In this document: positions 48,000 to 56,744 of the stretch, piece by piece | Layout of the letters: each line of letters starts with the position of its first letter | Position numbering within the stretch: position 1 is the first letter of the stretch | NCBI GenBank assembly: GCA_036924835.1 | Contig: JBAGRR010000001.1 | Span: 372,001 to 436,000, forward strand | Reading direction: 5' to 3' | DNA: 64,000 bases | Source of the DNA: Nitrobacteraceae bacterium AZCC 1564 | Lineage (GTDB): Bacteria; Pseudomonadota; Alphaproteobacteria; Rhizobiales; Xanthobacteraceae | Program-made: the position numbers and the translations under genes | The notes under the pieces: model-generated | Database searches by the model: none | Told to the model about the DNA's origin: nothing | The model's input: the letters and a program-made list of their open reading frames with translations, nothing else

Positions 48000-49039
48000 C
48001 GGATGGGCGGTGCGTACTGGATACCGCCCTGATTCCAGAGCTTGTTAAGCCCTCGGGCGATCCCAAGCTTCGATCCCGCGCCAACATTGCGATCGAATGA
48101 TTCGCCGTAATTCCCGACGGCCTTGATGATTCGCACCACCCAGTCCTTCGTCAAACCGAGCTGCTCGCCGAGGCTGCCGTCCGTGCCGAACATACGCTTC
48201 AGTTCAGGCTTGCTCGACTTTGCCATTTCGTCGACGTTCTTTTGCGTGACGGCCAGTTCCTCAGCATTGATCATCGCAAACAACGTCCATTTGACGATGT
48301 CGAACCATTGGTCGTCACCCTGCCGTACCACAGGCCCTAACGGCTCCTTCGAAATGATATCGGGCAGAACGACGTGATCGTTGGGCGCAGCCAATTTGAG
48401 GCGCTCGGCATAGAGCTGCGAAACGTCGGACGTGAATACATCGCAACGCCCTGACTCGTACGCCTTAATCGTCTCGTCCGCGGTACCGAACGCGATCATC
48501 TCGTACTTCATATTGTTGGATTTGAAGTAGTCCGCGATGTTCTGTTCGTTCGTGGTGCCAGTCTGAACACAGATCGATGCGCTGTTGAGTTCCAGTGCCG
48601 AATTGACCTTGAGTGACTTCCGAACAAGGAAGCCCTGCCCATCGTAGTAAGTGACCCCGGTGTAATTCAATCCCAGGGATGTATCTCGTGACAACGTCCA
48701 TGTTGAATTGCGTGAAAGAACATCGATTTCACCGGACTGCAGCGCTGTAAACCTGTCCTTGGCGGATAGAGGAACGAACTTCACCTTGCTAGGATCGTTG
48801 AAAATCGCCGCTGCAATGGCGCGACAGATGTCCACATCGAGGCCGATCCAATTCCCCTTGTCATCAGGAGCCGAGAAGCCCGGCAGGCCCTGACTGACCC
48901 CACACGAGAGCGTCCCTCTTTCCTTGATGGTCTGCAGAAGCGGCTTCTCTTTGGGCTTGTCCGGCGACTGAGCATAGGCGCCAGAAAGTGTTGCAGTCGC
49001 CACGAGACCGAGAATGAAGCCAAACGATACCCGTTTCAT
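47996..49039 (-). CDS. aapJ: General L-amino acid ABC transporter substrate-binding protein
   Basis: Periplasmic receptor of the importer. A signal peptide (MKRVSFGFILGLVATATLSG, cleavage after AYA) leads into a type II solute-binding domain with GTLSCGVSQGLPGFSAPDDKG and WIGLDVDICRAIAAAIF. The length is 347 aa from the ATG at 49039, preferred over an in-frame ATG 15 nt upstream because it opens the signal peptide. A promoter-like -35/-10 pair lies about 100-130 bp upstream, followed further out by the A4 repeat. Confidence 0.95.
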   Translation of the reverse strand: MKRVSFGFILGLVATATLSGAYAQSPDKPKEKPLLQTIKERGTLSCGVSQGLPGFSAPDDKGNWIGLDVDICRAIAAAIFNDPSKVKFVPLSAKDRFTALQSGEIDVLSRNSTWTLSRDTSLGLNYTGVTYYDGQGFLVRKSLKVNSALELNSASICVQTGTTNEQNIADYFKSNNMKYEMIAFGTADETIKAYESGRCDVFTSDVSQLYAERLKLAAPNDHVVLPDIISKEPLGPVVRQGDDQWFDIVKWTLFAMINAEELAVTQKNVDEMAKSSKPELKRMFGTDGSLGEQLGLTKDWVVRIIKAVGNYGESFDRNVGAGSKLGIARGLNKLWNQGGIQYAPPIR

Positions 49040-49140
49040 CGAACTGCCTTTCACTGATGCGCCGCGCCAAAGTCGATAAGCGTCACGCGAGAGGTCAGCG
49101 ATCCACTGAGGCGCACGAATGGTGCTAAATATCTGGCATA

Positions 49141-49170
49141 TATAACAGAACGCCCGGCCCGGCGGGTCAA
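49141..49170 (-). promoter_or_regulatory. Probable sigma-70 type promoter of aapJQMP
   Basis: On the minus strand TTGACC (49170-49165) is followed after 18 nt by GTTATA (49146-49141), with an A/T-rich TATATG just downstream. The expected start is near 49133, about 95 nt before the aapJ ATG. Confidence 0.45.
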
Positions 49171-49201
49171 GGGCTTGACGTCTGCTATCGGGGCCAGCTT
49201 A

Positions 49202-49531
49202 CTAGTGTGGCGTCTCGCAATTGCCGACCACTCTAGCTGCTTGTTTCTTATCGGCAATTGCGAGACTAAGCCACACTAGAATCATAGGTTTGCCAGTGTC
49301 CTTTCGTCTCCGAATAACCGCGCGAGCGCGCCGCAAACGGGGTCGGTTATTCGGAGACGGGACACTAGTGTCCCGAATCCAAAGTCCGCCTCATTATGCC
49401 GCGCGCTCCGTAGCGGACTTTGGATTCGAGAGGACACTAGTAAACCTATGATTCTAGTGTGGTTCAGGTTCAGAAGTTCGCTGGAAGGACTCGCAGGAAA
49501 AATCGAGCGAACTTCTGAACCACCACACTAG
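49202..49531. repeat. Family A head-to-head dimer A4, four perfect hairpins
   Basis: Four hairpins stand in mirror order. Stems: 49202-49227/49251-49279, 49295-49320/49344-49366, 49367-49389/49413-49438, 49454-49482/49506-49531. Each has a 23-nt loop, a 16-bp perfect upper stem and one 3-nt bulge. The outer two share the base CTAGTGTGG(C/T), the inner two AGTGTCC. Spacers AATCATAGGTTTGC and TAAACCTATGATT are inverse copies. Six CTAG sites mark the joints. It lies between the divergent aapJ and metC genes and contains no open frame. Confidence 0.92.
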
Positions 49532-49614
49532 GCTTATCCACCTGAATGCAGCATCGTGCTGTCAGTTTTGACGACTGTGACACTTCTGCAGCCTCCTTCG
49601 ACAATGAATGCCCC

Positions 49615-50820
49615 ATGAAGTCCCCTAAAGACGCCCCCTCCTCTTCGAAGCCACTCGACCCGCGAACTGAGCTCGTGACATCCGGCCGCGACACAGTGGC
49701 CCAAAAGGGATTCGTTAATCCCCCGATCGTGCGAGGGTCGACCGTGCTCTACCCCACGGCGGAGGATCTGCACGCTCACCGTGGCGAGTTCCAGTATGGC
49801 CGCCATGGGACACCAACGACCAAGGCGCTCCAGGAAGCCCTGATGGCCCTGGAAGGTCCACAGTGCGCGGGGGTCGGTTTAACGCCGTCTGGCGTTGCAG
49901 CTATTTCGACCGCCTTGCTTGCCGTGCTCAAGGCTGGAGATCACCTGTTAGTGATCGACAGCGTCTATCGCCCGACACGAAACTTTTGCGACGGCCTCCT
50001 GGAGCGGTTGGGCATCGAGACGACCTACTTCGACCCATTAATCGGCGCAGGTATCGAGGCTCTCTTCAAGCCAAATACCAAGGCAGTCCTGGTCGAGGCT
50101 CCCGGCTCGCAATCTTTCGAAATGCCGGACATCCCTGCCATTGCGGCGGTTGCACACCGCAGAAACGCGCTTGTCATTGACGACAACACCTGGGCGACGC
50201 CGTTCTTCCATCGCTCGCTCGATCAAGGCGTGGATATCAGTTTTCAGGCGGCTACGAAGTATATCGGCGGTCATTCGGATATCATGTTCGGTACGATTTC
50301 AGCCAACGCACAGGCCTGGCCGGAGATCTCCGAAGCGATCCGGCTACTCGGGGTCTGCGCAGGCCCCGATGATGTCTTCCTCGCGCTCCGCGGACTGCGG
50401 ACACTCGCAGTGCGGCTCGCCCATCATCAGCAATCAGGACTCGAGGTCGCGCGCTGGCTTGCTTCACGTCCCGAAGTGTTACGCGTATTGCATCCGGCAC
50501 TCGAAATCGATCCGGGCCACGCGATATGGAAGCGCGATTTTACAGGCGCCTCGGGCCTGTTCAGCGTCGTGTTGAAGCCCGCCCCCCAGCAGGCTGTCGA
50601 TGCATTGCTCGACACCGTCAAATTGTTTGGCATGGGGTACTCGTGGGGCGGCTACGAAAGCCTCGTAATTCCGTTCGACTGTACGGCGTACCGCACGGCA
50701 ACAAAGTGGAATCCCGGCGGCCCGACATTGCGCTTTCACATCGGTCTTGAGCATGTCGAAGATTTGAAAGCCGATCTTGAATCGGGCTTCGCAGCCTTTA
50801 ACGCCGTCGTGGAAAAATGA
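49615..50820 (+). CDS. metC: Cystathionine beta-lyase
   Basis: PLP enzyme of the Cys/Met-metabolism family that cleaves cystathionine to homocysteine, pyruvate and ammonia. PPIVRGSTVLYPT, YGRHGTPTTKALQEAL and the PLP lysine Lys215 in QAATKYIGGHSD are present, and SWGGYESLV near the C-terminus is typical of MetC. The ATG at 49615 (401 aa) is chosen; an in-frame ATG at 49546 would add residues rich in Cys and Asp that do not look conserved. Together with cysK nearby it covers two steps of sulfur amino acid metabolism. It ends 5 bp from a convergent gene. Confidence 0.92.
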   Translation: MKSPKDAPSSSKPLDPRTELVTSGRDTVAQKGFVNPPIVRGSTVLYPTAEDLHAHRGEFQYGRHGTPTTKALQEALMALEGPQCAGVGLTPSGVAAISTALLAVLKAGDHLLVIDSVYRPTRNFCDGLLERLGIETTYFDPLIGAGIEALFKPNTKAVLVEAPGSQSFEMPDIPAIAAVAHRRNALVIDDNTWATPFFHRSLDQGVDISFQAATKYIGGHSDIMFGTISANAQAWPEISEAIRLLGVCAGPDDVFLALRGLRTLAVRLAHHQQSGLEVARWLASRPEVLRVLHPALEIDPGHAIWKRDFTGASGLFSVVLKPAPQQAVDALLDTVKLFGMGYSWGGYESLVIPFDCTAYRTATKWNPGGPTLRFHIGLEHVEDLKADLESGFAAFNAVVEK

Positions 50821-50825
50821 TCTTA

Positions 50826-51158
50826 TCAGGCGCTGCTCTTGCTGGAGCGCCTGTCTTTCAAGATCAGCATGATATTTCGAAGGTAGATGATGGTCGCCAA
50901 GCCCTGACCGAGAATGATGACAGGCTCGCGTTTAGCGATGCCGTAAATGAGCGTCATTGCCCCGCCGCCCATCGAGAAGAACCAGAACGCCATCGGCACC
51001 ACGCTCTTGCCGGCGCGCTCACTGGAAATCCACTGCACCAAGAAGCGCGCGGTGAACAGCAACTGAGCGACGAGGCCGAAGGCGAGCCAGAAGTCAAACT
51101 TGGCAACGAAGACATCGTACAAATAGTCGCCAAGTTCCTGTCCGAACTGAATGATCAT
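50826..51158 (-). CDS. Lipid-A-disaccharide synthase N-terminal domain (LAB_N) membrane protein
   Basis: Small membrane protein (110 aa) with about three hydrophobic helices and the block FLVQWISSERAGKSVVPMAFWFFSMGGG, the LAB_N domain found beside the N-terminus of some LpxB proteins and alone next to GT2/ArnT-like genes. The ATG at 51158 shares one base with the upstream glycosyltransferase stop (TGATG). Its role is unknown; the context suggests it helps with lipid-linked sugar handling for lipid A or a related glycolipid. Confidence 0.85.
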   Translation of the reverse strand: MIIQFGQELGDYLYDVFVAKFDFWLAFGLVAQLLFTARFLVQWISSERAGKSVVPMAFWFFSMGGGAMTLIYGIAKREPVIILGQGLATIIYLRNIMLILKDRRSSKSSA

Positions 51159-51913
51159 CAGTTCACCTCTGTTGCCACTGGCGTGGTTCTTTTGCGACGG
51201 ATGAGCCACCAGACCCCGCCGAGATCCATGATTCCGATCCAAAGACGATCGAAGAAGCCGTAATTCGATACGCCCGAGTGCCGCGGGCGGTCGATGACAT
51301 CCACATAGGCAACATCAAATCCTTCACGACGAACAAGTGCCGGCAAGAAACGATGCAAGCCGTCAAAGTAAGGCAACGCGAGGAACACCTCTCGCCGAAA
51401 TGCCTTCAGGCCGCAACCCGTGTCACGGGTCCCGTCACGCAAGATCGCATTGCGTACGCCGTTTGCCACGCGCGACTGAAGCTTCTTGAATCCGGTATCT
51501 TTGCGGCCCACACGCTGCCCAGCGGCAAGGCCAATGCGCTCGCCACCCTTTTCAATGGCAGCAAGCAACTCAGGCAGAAAAGCCGGGTTGTTTTGTCCGT
51601 CACCATCGAGTGTTGCGACAATTCGGCCCCGCGCCGCACGCACACCGGTCCGGACTGCAGCGGATTGCCCCGACGATGCCGCATGGCGAATGTGGCGCAG
51701 ATTTTTCCGGACCTGCATTTCAGCAGAAAGGCGTTCCGCGGTTGCGTCAGTCGATCCGTCGTTGACGTAGATGATCTCGTAAACCCAGCGGCCATCGAGC
51801 GCTTTCGCAATTTCTGCGATTAGCGGCGCGATATTGTCCTGTTCGTTCCGGACCGGAACCACAATCGATACGACAGGGGCCGGCTCGCCGGAGGCTGGTA
51901 GATGATCGCTCAT
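51158..51913 (-). CDS. Glycosyltransferase family 2, polyprenyl-phosphate sugar synthase type
   Basis: GT-A fold enzyme resembling dolichyl-phosphate mannose synthase and ArnC. VSIVVPVRNEQDNI opens the domain; the metal-binding LDGDGQNNP follows; GLKAFRREVFLALP and the C-terminal basic stretch end it (251 aa from the ATG at 51913). A TTG start at 51997 is possible and would overlap the PAP2 gene. It would make a polyprenyl-phosphate sugar that the ArnT-like enzyme of the same operon uses as donor. The sugar cannot be told from sequence. Confidence 0.87.
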   Translation of the reverse strand: MSDHLPASGEPAPVVSIVVPVRNEQDNIAPLIAEIAKALDGRWVYEIIYVNDGSTDATAERLSAEMQVRKNLRHIRHAASSGQSAAVRTGVRAARGRIVATLDGDGQNNPAFLPELLAAIEKGGERIGLAAGQRVGRKDTGFKKLQSRVANGVRNAILRDGTRDTGCGLKAFRREVFLALPYFDGLHRFLPALVRREGFDVAYVDVIDRPRHSGVSNYGFFDRLWIGIMDLGGVWWLIRRKRTTPVATEVN

Positions 51914-51971
51914 GTCCTGATGGATCCAAGGCCCTGAGAAGTCGCGAAAGGCGGAGTCGGGCGACCGCTTC

Positions 51972-52817
51972 TTATGGTGCCACGGCGTCCCGGGCAACCC
52001 TTTTCAGCCCCTGCCAGGACGGGCCAGCCAGCGGGATGATGGTGCCGTTCCGGTCGATCGTGAAACCGAGCCGGCGGGCCGCGAACCAATAACGGACAAA
52101 CATTGCGCCAATAACACCAGTCAGGGCGCCCGCGACGACATCGCTTGGATGGTGTGCCAGCAGAATGACACGACTGCAGCAGATAAGCACCGCGAATGTC
52201 CACATAAGGGCCCCCGCTTTCCGCCAAATCGATGAGACCGCGAAAGCAAGGGCAAATGCCGTCACGGCGTGACCGGACGGCAGGCTCGCGAAAGCCTCAC
52301 TCTCGGTGAAATGCTTGAAGTAAAAGGCATTGGCCTCGCCGCCGACAAACGGACGGCCGCGGCCGACGACGTATTTCAGGACTTCGCTGGCGAGCACGGC
52401 GACGAGCACCGCGAAAAATATGTACTGAACCCGCAGGCCAAACCCGATCAGGATTGCCCGCGATACCCCGTTCAACCGCGGGAGAATGAATACGATGAGC
52501 GTCAGCCAGGCGGCCAGCGCCCAAAGCACGTAGGTCGATTTCGCAAAATCAGTGAATATCCGCACCGGCCAAAGGCTAGGCGTGCCGCGTGGCGGCATCA
52601 GCTTGATGGTCGCCACATCGATTGCGAACATCAGCATTCCGATAACGAGCGCGGCACAGGTGCACAACAACACCCAGCGCAAGGCCAAAGCACGGCGCGC
52701 TTCCGCACAGCGTGAATGTGATGGCGCACCGGCCAATCGCGCGATCGACTGCCACACAAACCAGCCGACCTGCGCGAAATAATTCGCGGGCTGCGATGCA
52801 CCCGATCCAAGCGGCAT
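51972..52817 (-). CDS. PAP2-family membrane phosphatase
   Basis: Membrane phosphatase (281 aa) with the three PAP2 motifs: KYVVGRGRP, LPSGHAVT and SRVILLAHHPSDVVAG. Six hydrophobic segments are visible. The group includes undecaprenyl-diphosphate phosphatases and LpxE/LpxF lipid A phosphatases, so either recycling of the polyprenyl carrier or removal of a lipid A phosphate is possible. The ATG at 52817 is 1 bp after the arnT stop; upstream reading to 53009 lies inside arnT and is not used. Confidence 0.88.
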   Translation of the reverse strand: MPLGSGASQPANYFAQVGWFVWQSIARLAGAPSHSRCAEARRALALRWVLLCTCAALVIGMLMFAIDVATIKLMPPRGTPSLWPVRIFTDFAKSTYVLWALAAWLTLIVFILPRLNGVSRAILIGFGLRVQYIFFAVLVAVLASEVLKYVVGRGRPFVGGEANAFYFKHFTESEAFASLPSGHAVTAFALAFAVSSIWRKAGALMWTFAVLICCSRVILLAHHPSDVVAGALTGVIGAMFVRYWFAARRLGFTIDRNGTIIPLAGPSWQGLKRVARDAVAP

Positions 52818-52818
52818 C

Positions 52819-54567
52819 TTATTGTGTACCCTCGGAACGGAAAACCGCCACAGAGATCGCCCGGCCCTGCGAGATGTTGTAGCCGTCGATCCGCGTGGCG
52901 ACGTTGTAGCGCAGTCCGATGGCCTCAGCGCGCTGCGCAAAGGCGCGTTCTTCACGCCACTCAACCAGTGCGAAGCGGCAACTGCCTTGCAGAAGGAAAT
53001 CGGCTGCACCGGAGCCGTTAGTCAAAAGAGTCGAAGTCCCCACCATGAACACGAGACTTGGTTCCTGGAATCCGGCGGCAGCGGCCGCAGGGCCGACGCA
53101 TTGAACGCTGCGAAGCGCGCGCGCAATCTGCACACTCGGAAACATCGGCGTCAGCGACGGAAGCACGATGCCGTACACGCAGGCAGCCAGAAACCACGAC
53201 GCCCCAACTGCATTCAAAACCGAATGCTCCGCGCGATGATCGTCATACAGCCACCAAGCAAACAGCCCAAAGATCAAGGCACCTGCAGCAAATGGCCATG
53301 CGAGAAATTCAGGTTGCCGCAAAAGGACCATCGCGCCGACGATCGAAGCGACCGTCATAATCAGCGGCAAAGCGAACCACCACGCTGTCCCACGCACAAT
53401 CCACGGCGTGCGTGACAACACACGCCGCTCGAGCGCGCCGACGATCAGGATCGCAATGGCGGGATAAAGCGGCAGCACGTAATGCGGCAGCTTGGTGATA
53501 ACGAGTTCGAAGATGATCCACGAGGGCACCAGCCACGCAAGCAGGAACTGCGCACCCGGCTCCCGACGGGCGCGCCAAATTGCTGGCGCAGCAATGCCCG
53601 CCAGCGCGGAGCCAGGCCAGAACGTCACCCAAAAAAGCACGAAGTACAATCCAGGCGGCGCGCCGTGAGATTCCTGAGGGCTCGCGACCTTGCTCAGCAT
53701 GTCCCCCCCGAGCGAGTCAGCGAAGAAAGTGTCACCGGCCTTCAGAAAGATCGCCACGAACCACGGCAACACCAGCACAAGCATCCACATCAGCCCCCAA
53801 AGCGGGCGCAGGCGCCAGAGCCATGCGGCGGATCGATCAAGCACAGCAAGCGTACCGATCGTCAGCGCAACAAACATGAGGATGAGTGGCCCTTTGAGCA
53901 GGATTCCGCCTGCCAAAGCCGTCCAGAATATCGCTGGCAGCGTCCATGGTGGGCGCGGCGAGTCATCCCCGCGTTGCCATGCCAGATAAACGTGAGCCAA
54001 CGCGCCCATGACCGCGGTCGTGGTGAGCAACAGCATGGCATCGGTCTTGGCCAGACGCGCTTCGACCCCAAGCAGGATCGAACTACACATCATCAGACCT
54101 GCCAACAAGGCGCCACGCCGTGTCACGAAGGCCAGAGCCGCCCAGTATGTCAGCAAAACTGCGCCGATGGCTCCGATCAGGGACGGAACGCGATAGAGCC
54201 AGATACGAACCTGTGCACGAGGCAAGCCAAGCTTCGAAGCGGTTTCGACGGTCGCGGCCTGTAGCCAGTAAATGCCGACAGGCTTCTTGTAACGGACCTC
54301 ATCCTGGAAGCGGATATCGACGAAGTCGCCGTTCTCGACCATCTGCTTCGTCGCCTGCGCAAAACGCGCCTCGTCGCGGTCGATTGGCGGAATGTTGAAA
54401 AAGCCCGGCAGGAAAAACAGCAAGCCGCACAGCACCAATAAGGCAACGGCGCGCGCATGGCTGCCGACGGCGAAATCCACGACCCGCACAAGACCACTAC
54501 CGGGATTCTTCTGTTTCACCGGTTCGCGTGGTGCGCCAAATCTGGGTCTTGGGAGTGCTTCAGCCAT
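52819..54567 (-). CDS. ArnT-like glycosyltransferase family 39 protein
   Basis: Polytopic GT-C transferase (582 aa, at least ten hydrophobic helices) using polyprenyl-phosphate sugars. PPIDRDEARFAQATKQM holds the catalytic-site Asp65-Glu66 and KKPVGIYWLQ is the next conserved block, as in ArnT, which adds aminoarabinose to lipid A. None of the other arn genes is here, and Bradyrhizobium lipid A is known to carry mannose and galacturonic acid, so one of these sugars is a reasonable guess. It lies 50 bp after pbpC on the same strand. Confidence 0.87.
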   Translation of the reverse strand: MAEALPRPRFGAPREPVKQKNPGSGLVRVVDFAVGSHARAVALLVLCGLLFFLPGFFNIPPIDRDEARFAQATKQMVENGDFVDIRFQDEVRYKKPVGIYWLQAATVETASKLGLPRAQVRIWLYRVPSLIGAIGAVLLTYWAALAFVTRRGALLAGLMMCSSILLGVEARLAKTDAMLLLTTTAVMGALAHVYLAWQRGDDSPRPPWTLPAIFWTALAGGILLKGPLILMFVALTIGTLAVLDRSAAWLWRLRPLWGLMWMLVLVLPWFVAIFLKAGDTFFADSLGGDMLSKVASPQESHGAPPGLYFVLFWVTFWPGSALAGIAAPAIWRARREPGAQFLLAWLVPSWIIFELVITKLPHYVLPLYPAIAILIVGALERRVLSRTPWIVRGTAWWFALPLIMTVASIVGAMVLLRQPEFLAWPFAAGALIFGLFAWWLYDDHRAEHSVLNAVGASWFLAACVYGIVLPSLTPMFPSVQIARALRSVQCVGPAAAAAGFQEPSLVFMVGTSTLLTNGSGAADFLLQGSCRFALVEWREERAFAQRAEAIGLRYNVATRIDGYNISQGRAISVAVFRSEGTQ

Positions 54568-54617
54568 TGGTTCCGCATACGCTGAAACCGTTAGCCCGAC
54601 AACAGCTTACGCAGGCG

Positions 54618-56744
54618 CTATTGAATTCTCACGACAACTGTGTCCGCGGCGCCAGTCGCGTCCATTACGGTGAGCCGGACAAAGCCTGGTCCCGGGGGAT
54701 CGACCAGCTTTTGGCGGCGGCTGTCGACGCCGCCGACTGCGACCCCGTTAACCATCATGGTCATGGGCGGAACTCCGCCTGCCACCTTCACGGGTAGCGG
54801 CGAGCCTTTCACCTCGCCTCCACCGTAGGTATCGACGCGGGATCCGTTCAGGGGGAACTGGATGCGAAGCGTCTGTTCGCTACCTGTCCGTACGAGATCT
54901 CCTGCCGGGCGAAACCGCCGCAACGGCAGCGGTAACTTCGCGGTGCTCGCCATCAGAGTGCCTTTGGGCGCCTTTGCAAGGGGCGCGGGAAGCTTCCCCA
55001 TTCGGGCGAAAGCGTCAAACAGGATCGGAGCAGCAGCCTTGCGCCCCAGCAGTCCGGGAACCGGCGCACCGTCCGGCCGGCCGACCCACACGCCTATTGT
55101 CATGTGGCCGTCGAAGCCCACCGACCAGGCATCGCGATAGCCGTAGCTCGTGCCGGTCTTGAAAGCGATCCGGTTCCGGGGGCCATTTTCCGGTGGCGGG
55201 GTTCCCATCAGGACACTGCCGACCAGCCACGCTGCCGACGGATCCATCAGGCGCTGGGTGTCAGCCTCCCGCGTATCCTCGGGGCGGATAATTTCTCGAA
55301 GGGGAACACTGCTGCCGAGCCGAGCCAGTCCTGCGTACAGGCGGACCAGATCGCTCAGCGTGACGCCAACGCCGCCCAATCCCATGGCGAGCCCCGGCGT
55401 TTCATCCTTCGGCAGGATCAGGTTTCCGCCAGCCTGTCTGATGCGGGCGGTCAGGCGGCTCGCCCCGACCCGATCCAGCAGCGCAATCGCGGGAACATTG
55501 AGAGACATTTGCAGGGCATGGCGCACCGTCACCGTGCCCTGGAATGTCATGTCGAAGTTCTCCGGCGCGTAGTTGCCGTACCGGGTCGGGCGATCTTCGA
55601 TCAGGCTTTCGGGATGTACGAAACCGTCCTCGAAGGCGAGGCCGTAGATAAACGGCTTCAAGGTCGACCCCGGCGAGCGCACCGCGCGGGTCATATCCAC
55701 CTGCCCTGCGCGGCGGACGTCGAAATAATCCGACGAGCCAACGTGGGCGAGCACGTCACCGCTCTCATTGTCGACTACAAGGATGCCCACTGACACATCG
55801 GGGCCCAATGCCGTCGCGCGATCGCGCGCCAATGCCTCCAAGGACTTCTGAATGTTGGAGTCCAGTGTCAGCTTGATCAGCGGCGCATCCTTTGAAGTTG
55901 AAAGTGACTGATCGGTGGCATGCGGCGCTAGAAACGGCATCGGCTTGCGCAGCCTCGGCACTGGTTCGAGCTTTGCGCGGGCTGCGTCTTCCACCGAGAC
56001 CTGCCCCTCGGATACCATTCGCCCGATGACACGATCGCGCGCAGCACGGGCCGCTTCGGGATGGCGATCGAGACGTCGCGTTTCAGGCGATTGCGGTAAC
56101 GCAACCAACAACGCCGCTTCAGCCAGCGACAAACGTTTTGGCTCTTTTCCAAAATACGCGAACGAAGCCGCGCGCACTCCTTCGAGGTTGCCGCCGAAGG
56201 GTGCGAGCGTGAGATAGAGATTCAAAATCTGGTCTTTGCTCAGTTGCCGCTCGATCTGAAGCGCCCGCACGGCCTGTCGCAATTTTGCCCCGACCGACCT
56301 CTCCTGTCGCGGCTCCATCAATCGTGCCAGTTGCATCGTAATGGTCGAGCCGCCAGAGACGATATGGCCACGCGTTGCGAGTTGGACGGCAGCTCGCATC
56401 AACGCGAGAGGATCGACGCCAAGATGCGACCAGAAGCGTTTGTCCTCATAGGCCAACAGAAGTTTGAGATACCCCGGATCGACGTCCGTCTTCGCGTGAG
56501 CAGGCAGACGCCACCGTCCATCGGCCATGGCAAACGCCCGAAGCAATTTCCCGTTGCGATCCACGACCGTCGTGGAAACGTGATGCGCCTGTGCAAACGG
56601 CAACGGGGGTAACGACGCAATCCATACACCAACGCCCGCAACTGCAACGAGACAAAGCACACCTATCGCGACGGCCGTCGCCTTGAACCATCGCCAGCGG
56701 CGATGGTTCGTGGTTTCAGGCGCCTCGGTCACAGGTGCTGTCAT
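54618..56744 (-). CDS. pbpC: Penicillin-binding protein 1C
   Basis: Bifunctional murein synthase (708 aa). An N-terminal membrane anchor (ATAVAIGVLCLVAVAGVGVWIA) precedes the GT51 glycosyltransferase domain, with catalytic Glu100 in LAYEDKRFWSHLGVDP and the GGSTITMQLARL motif, a transpeptidase domain with Ser360 in SPGSTLKP and FKTGTSYG, and the PBP1C-specific C-terminal domain (about 620-708). It overlaps yfhM by 4 nt. The same gene pair occurs in E. coli (pbpC-yfhM), where both proteins act in envelope defence or repair. Confidence 0.95.
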   Translation of the reverse strand: MTAPVTEAPETTNHRRWRWFKATAVAIGVLCLVAVAGVGVWIASLPPLPFAQAHHVSTTVVDRNGKLLRAFAMADGRWRLPAHAKTDVDPGYLKLLLAYEDKRFWSHLGVDPLALMRAAVQLATRGHIVSGGSTITMQLARLMEPRQERSVGAKLRQAVRALQIERQLSKDQILNLYLTLAPFGGNLEGVRAASFAYFGKEPKRLSLAEAALLVALPQSPETRRLDRHPEAARAARDRVIGRMVSEGQVSVEDAARAKLEPVPRLRKPMPFLAPHATDQSLSTSKDAPLIKLTLDSNIQKSLEALARDRATALGPDVSVGILVVDNESGDVLAHVGSSDYFDVRRAGQVDMTRAVRSPGSTLKPFIYGLAFEDGFVHPESLIEDRPTRYGNYAPENFDMTFQGTVTVRHALQMSLNVPAIALLDRVGASRLTARIRQAGGNLILPKDETPGLAMGLGGVGVTLSDLVRLYAGLARLGSSVPLREIIRPEDTREADTQRLMDPSAAWLVGSVLMGTPPPENGPRNRIAFKTGTSYGYRDAWSVGFDGHMTIGVWVGRPDGAPVPGLLGRKAAAPILFDAFARMGKLPAPLAKAPKGTLMASTAKLPLPLRRFRPAGDLVRTGSEQTLRIQFPLNGSRVDTYGGGEVKGSPLPVKVAGGVPPMTMMVNGVAVGGVDSRRQKLVDPPGPGFVRLTVMDATGAADTVVVRIQ

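Noticed and set aside
49202..49531. Possible CRISPR array or terminator cluster
   Set aside because: The repeats are palindromic units in mirror order with no unique spacers of constant length between direct repeats, and there are no cas genes; the hairpins lack T-runs, so they are not rho-independent terminators.
50828..50852. Hairpin AGGCGCT...AGCGCCT just after metC as its terminator
   Set aside because: The 11-nt loop and weak T-tract, and the position inside the 3' end of the convergent LAB_N gene, leave it unconvincing.
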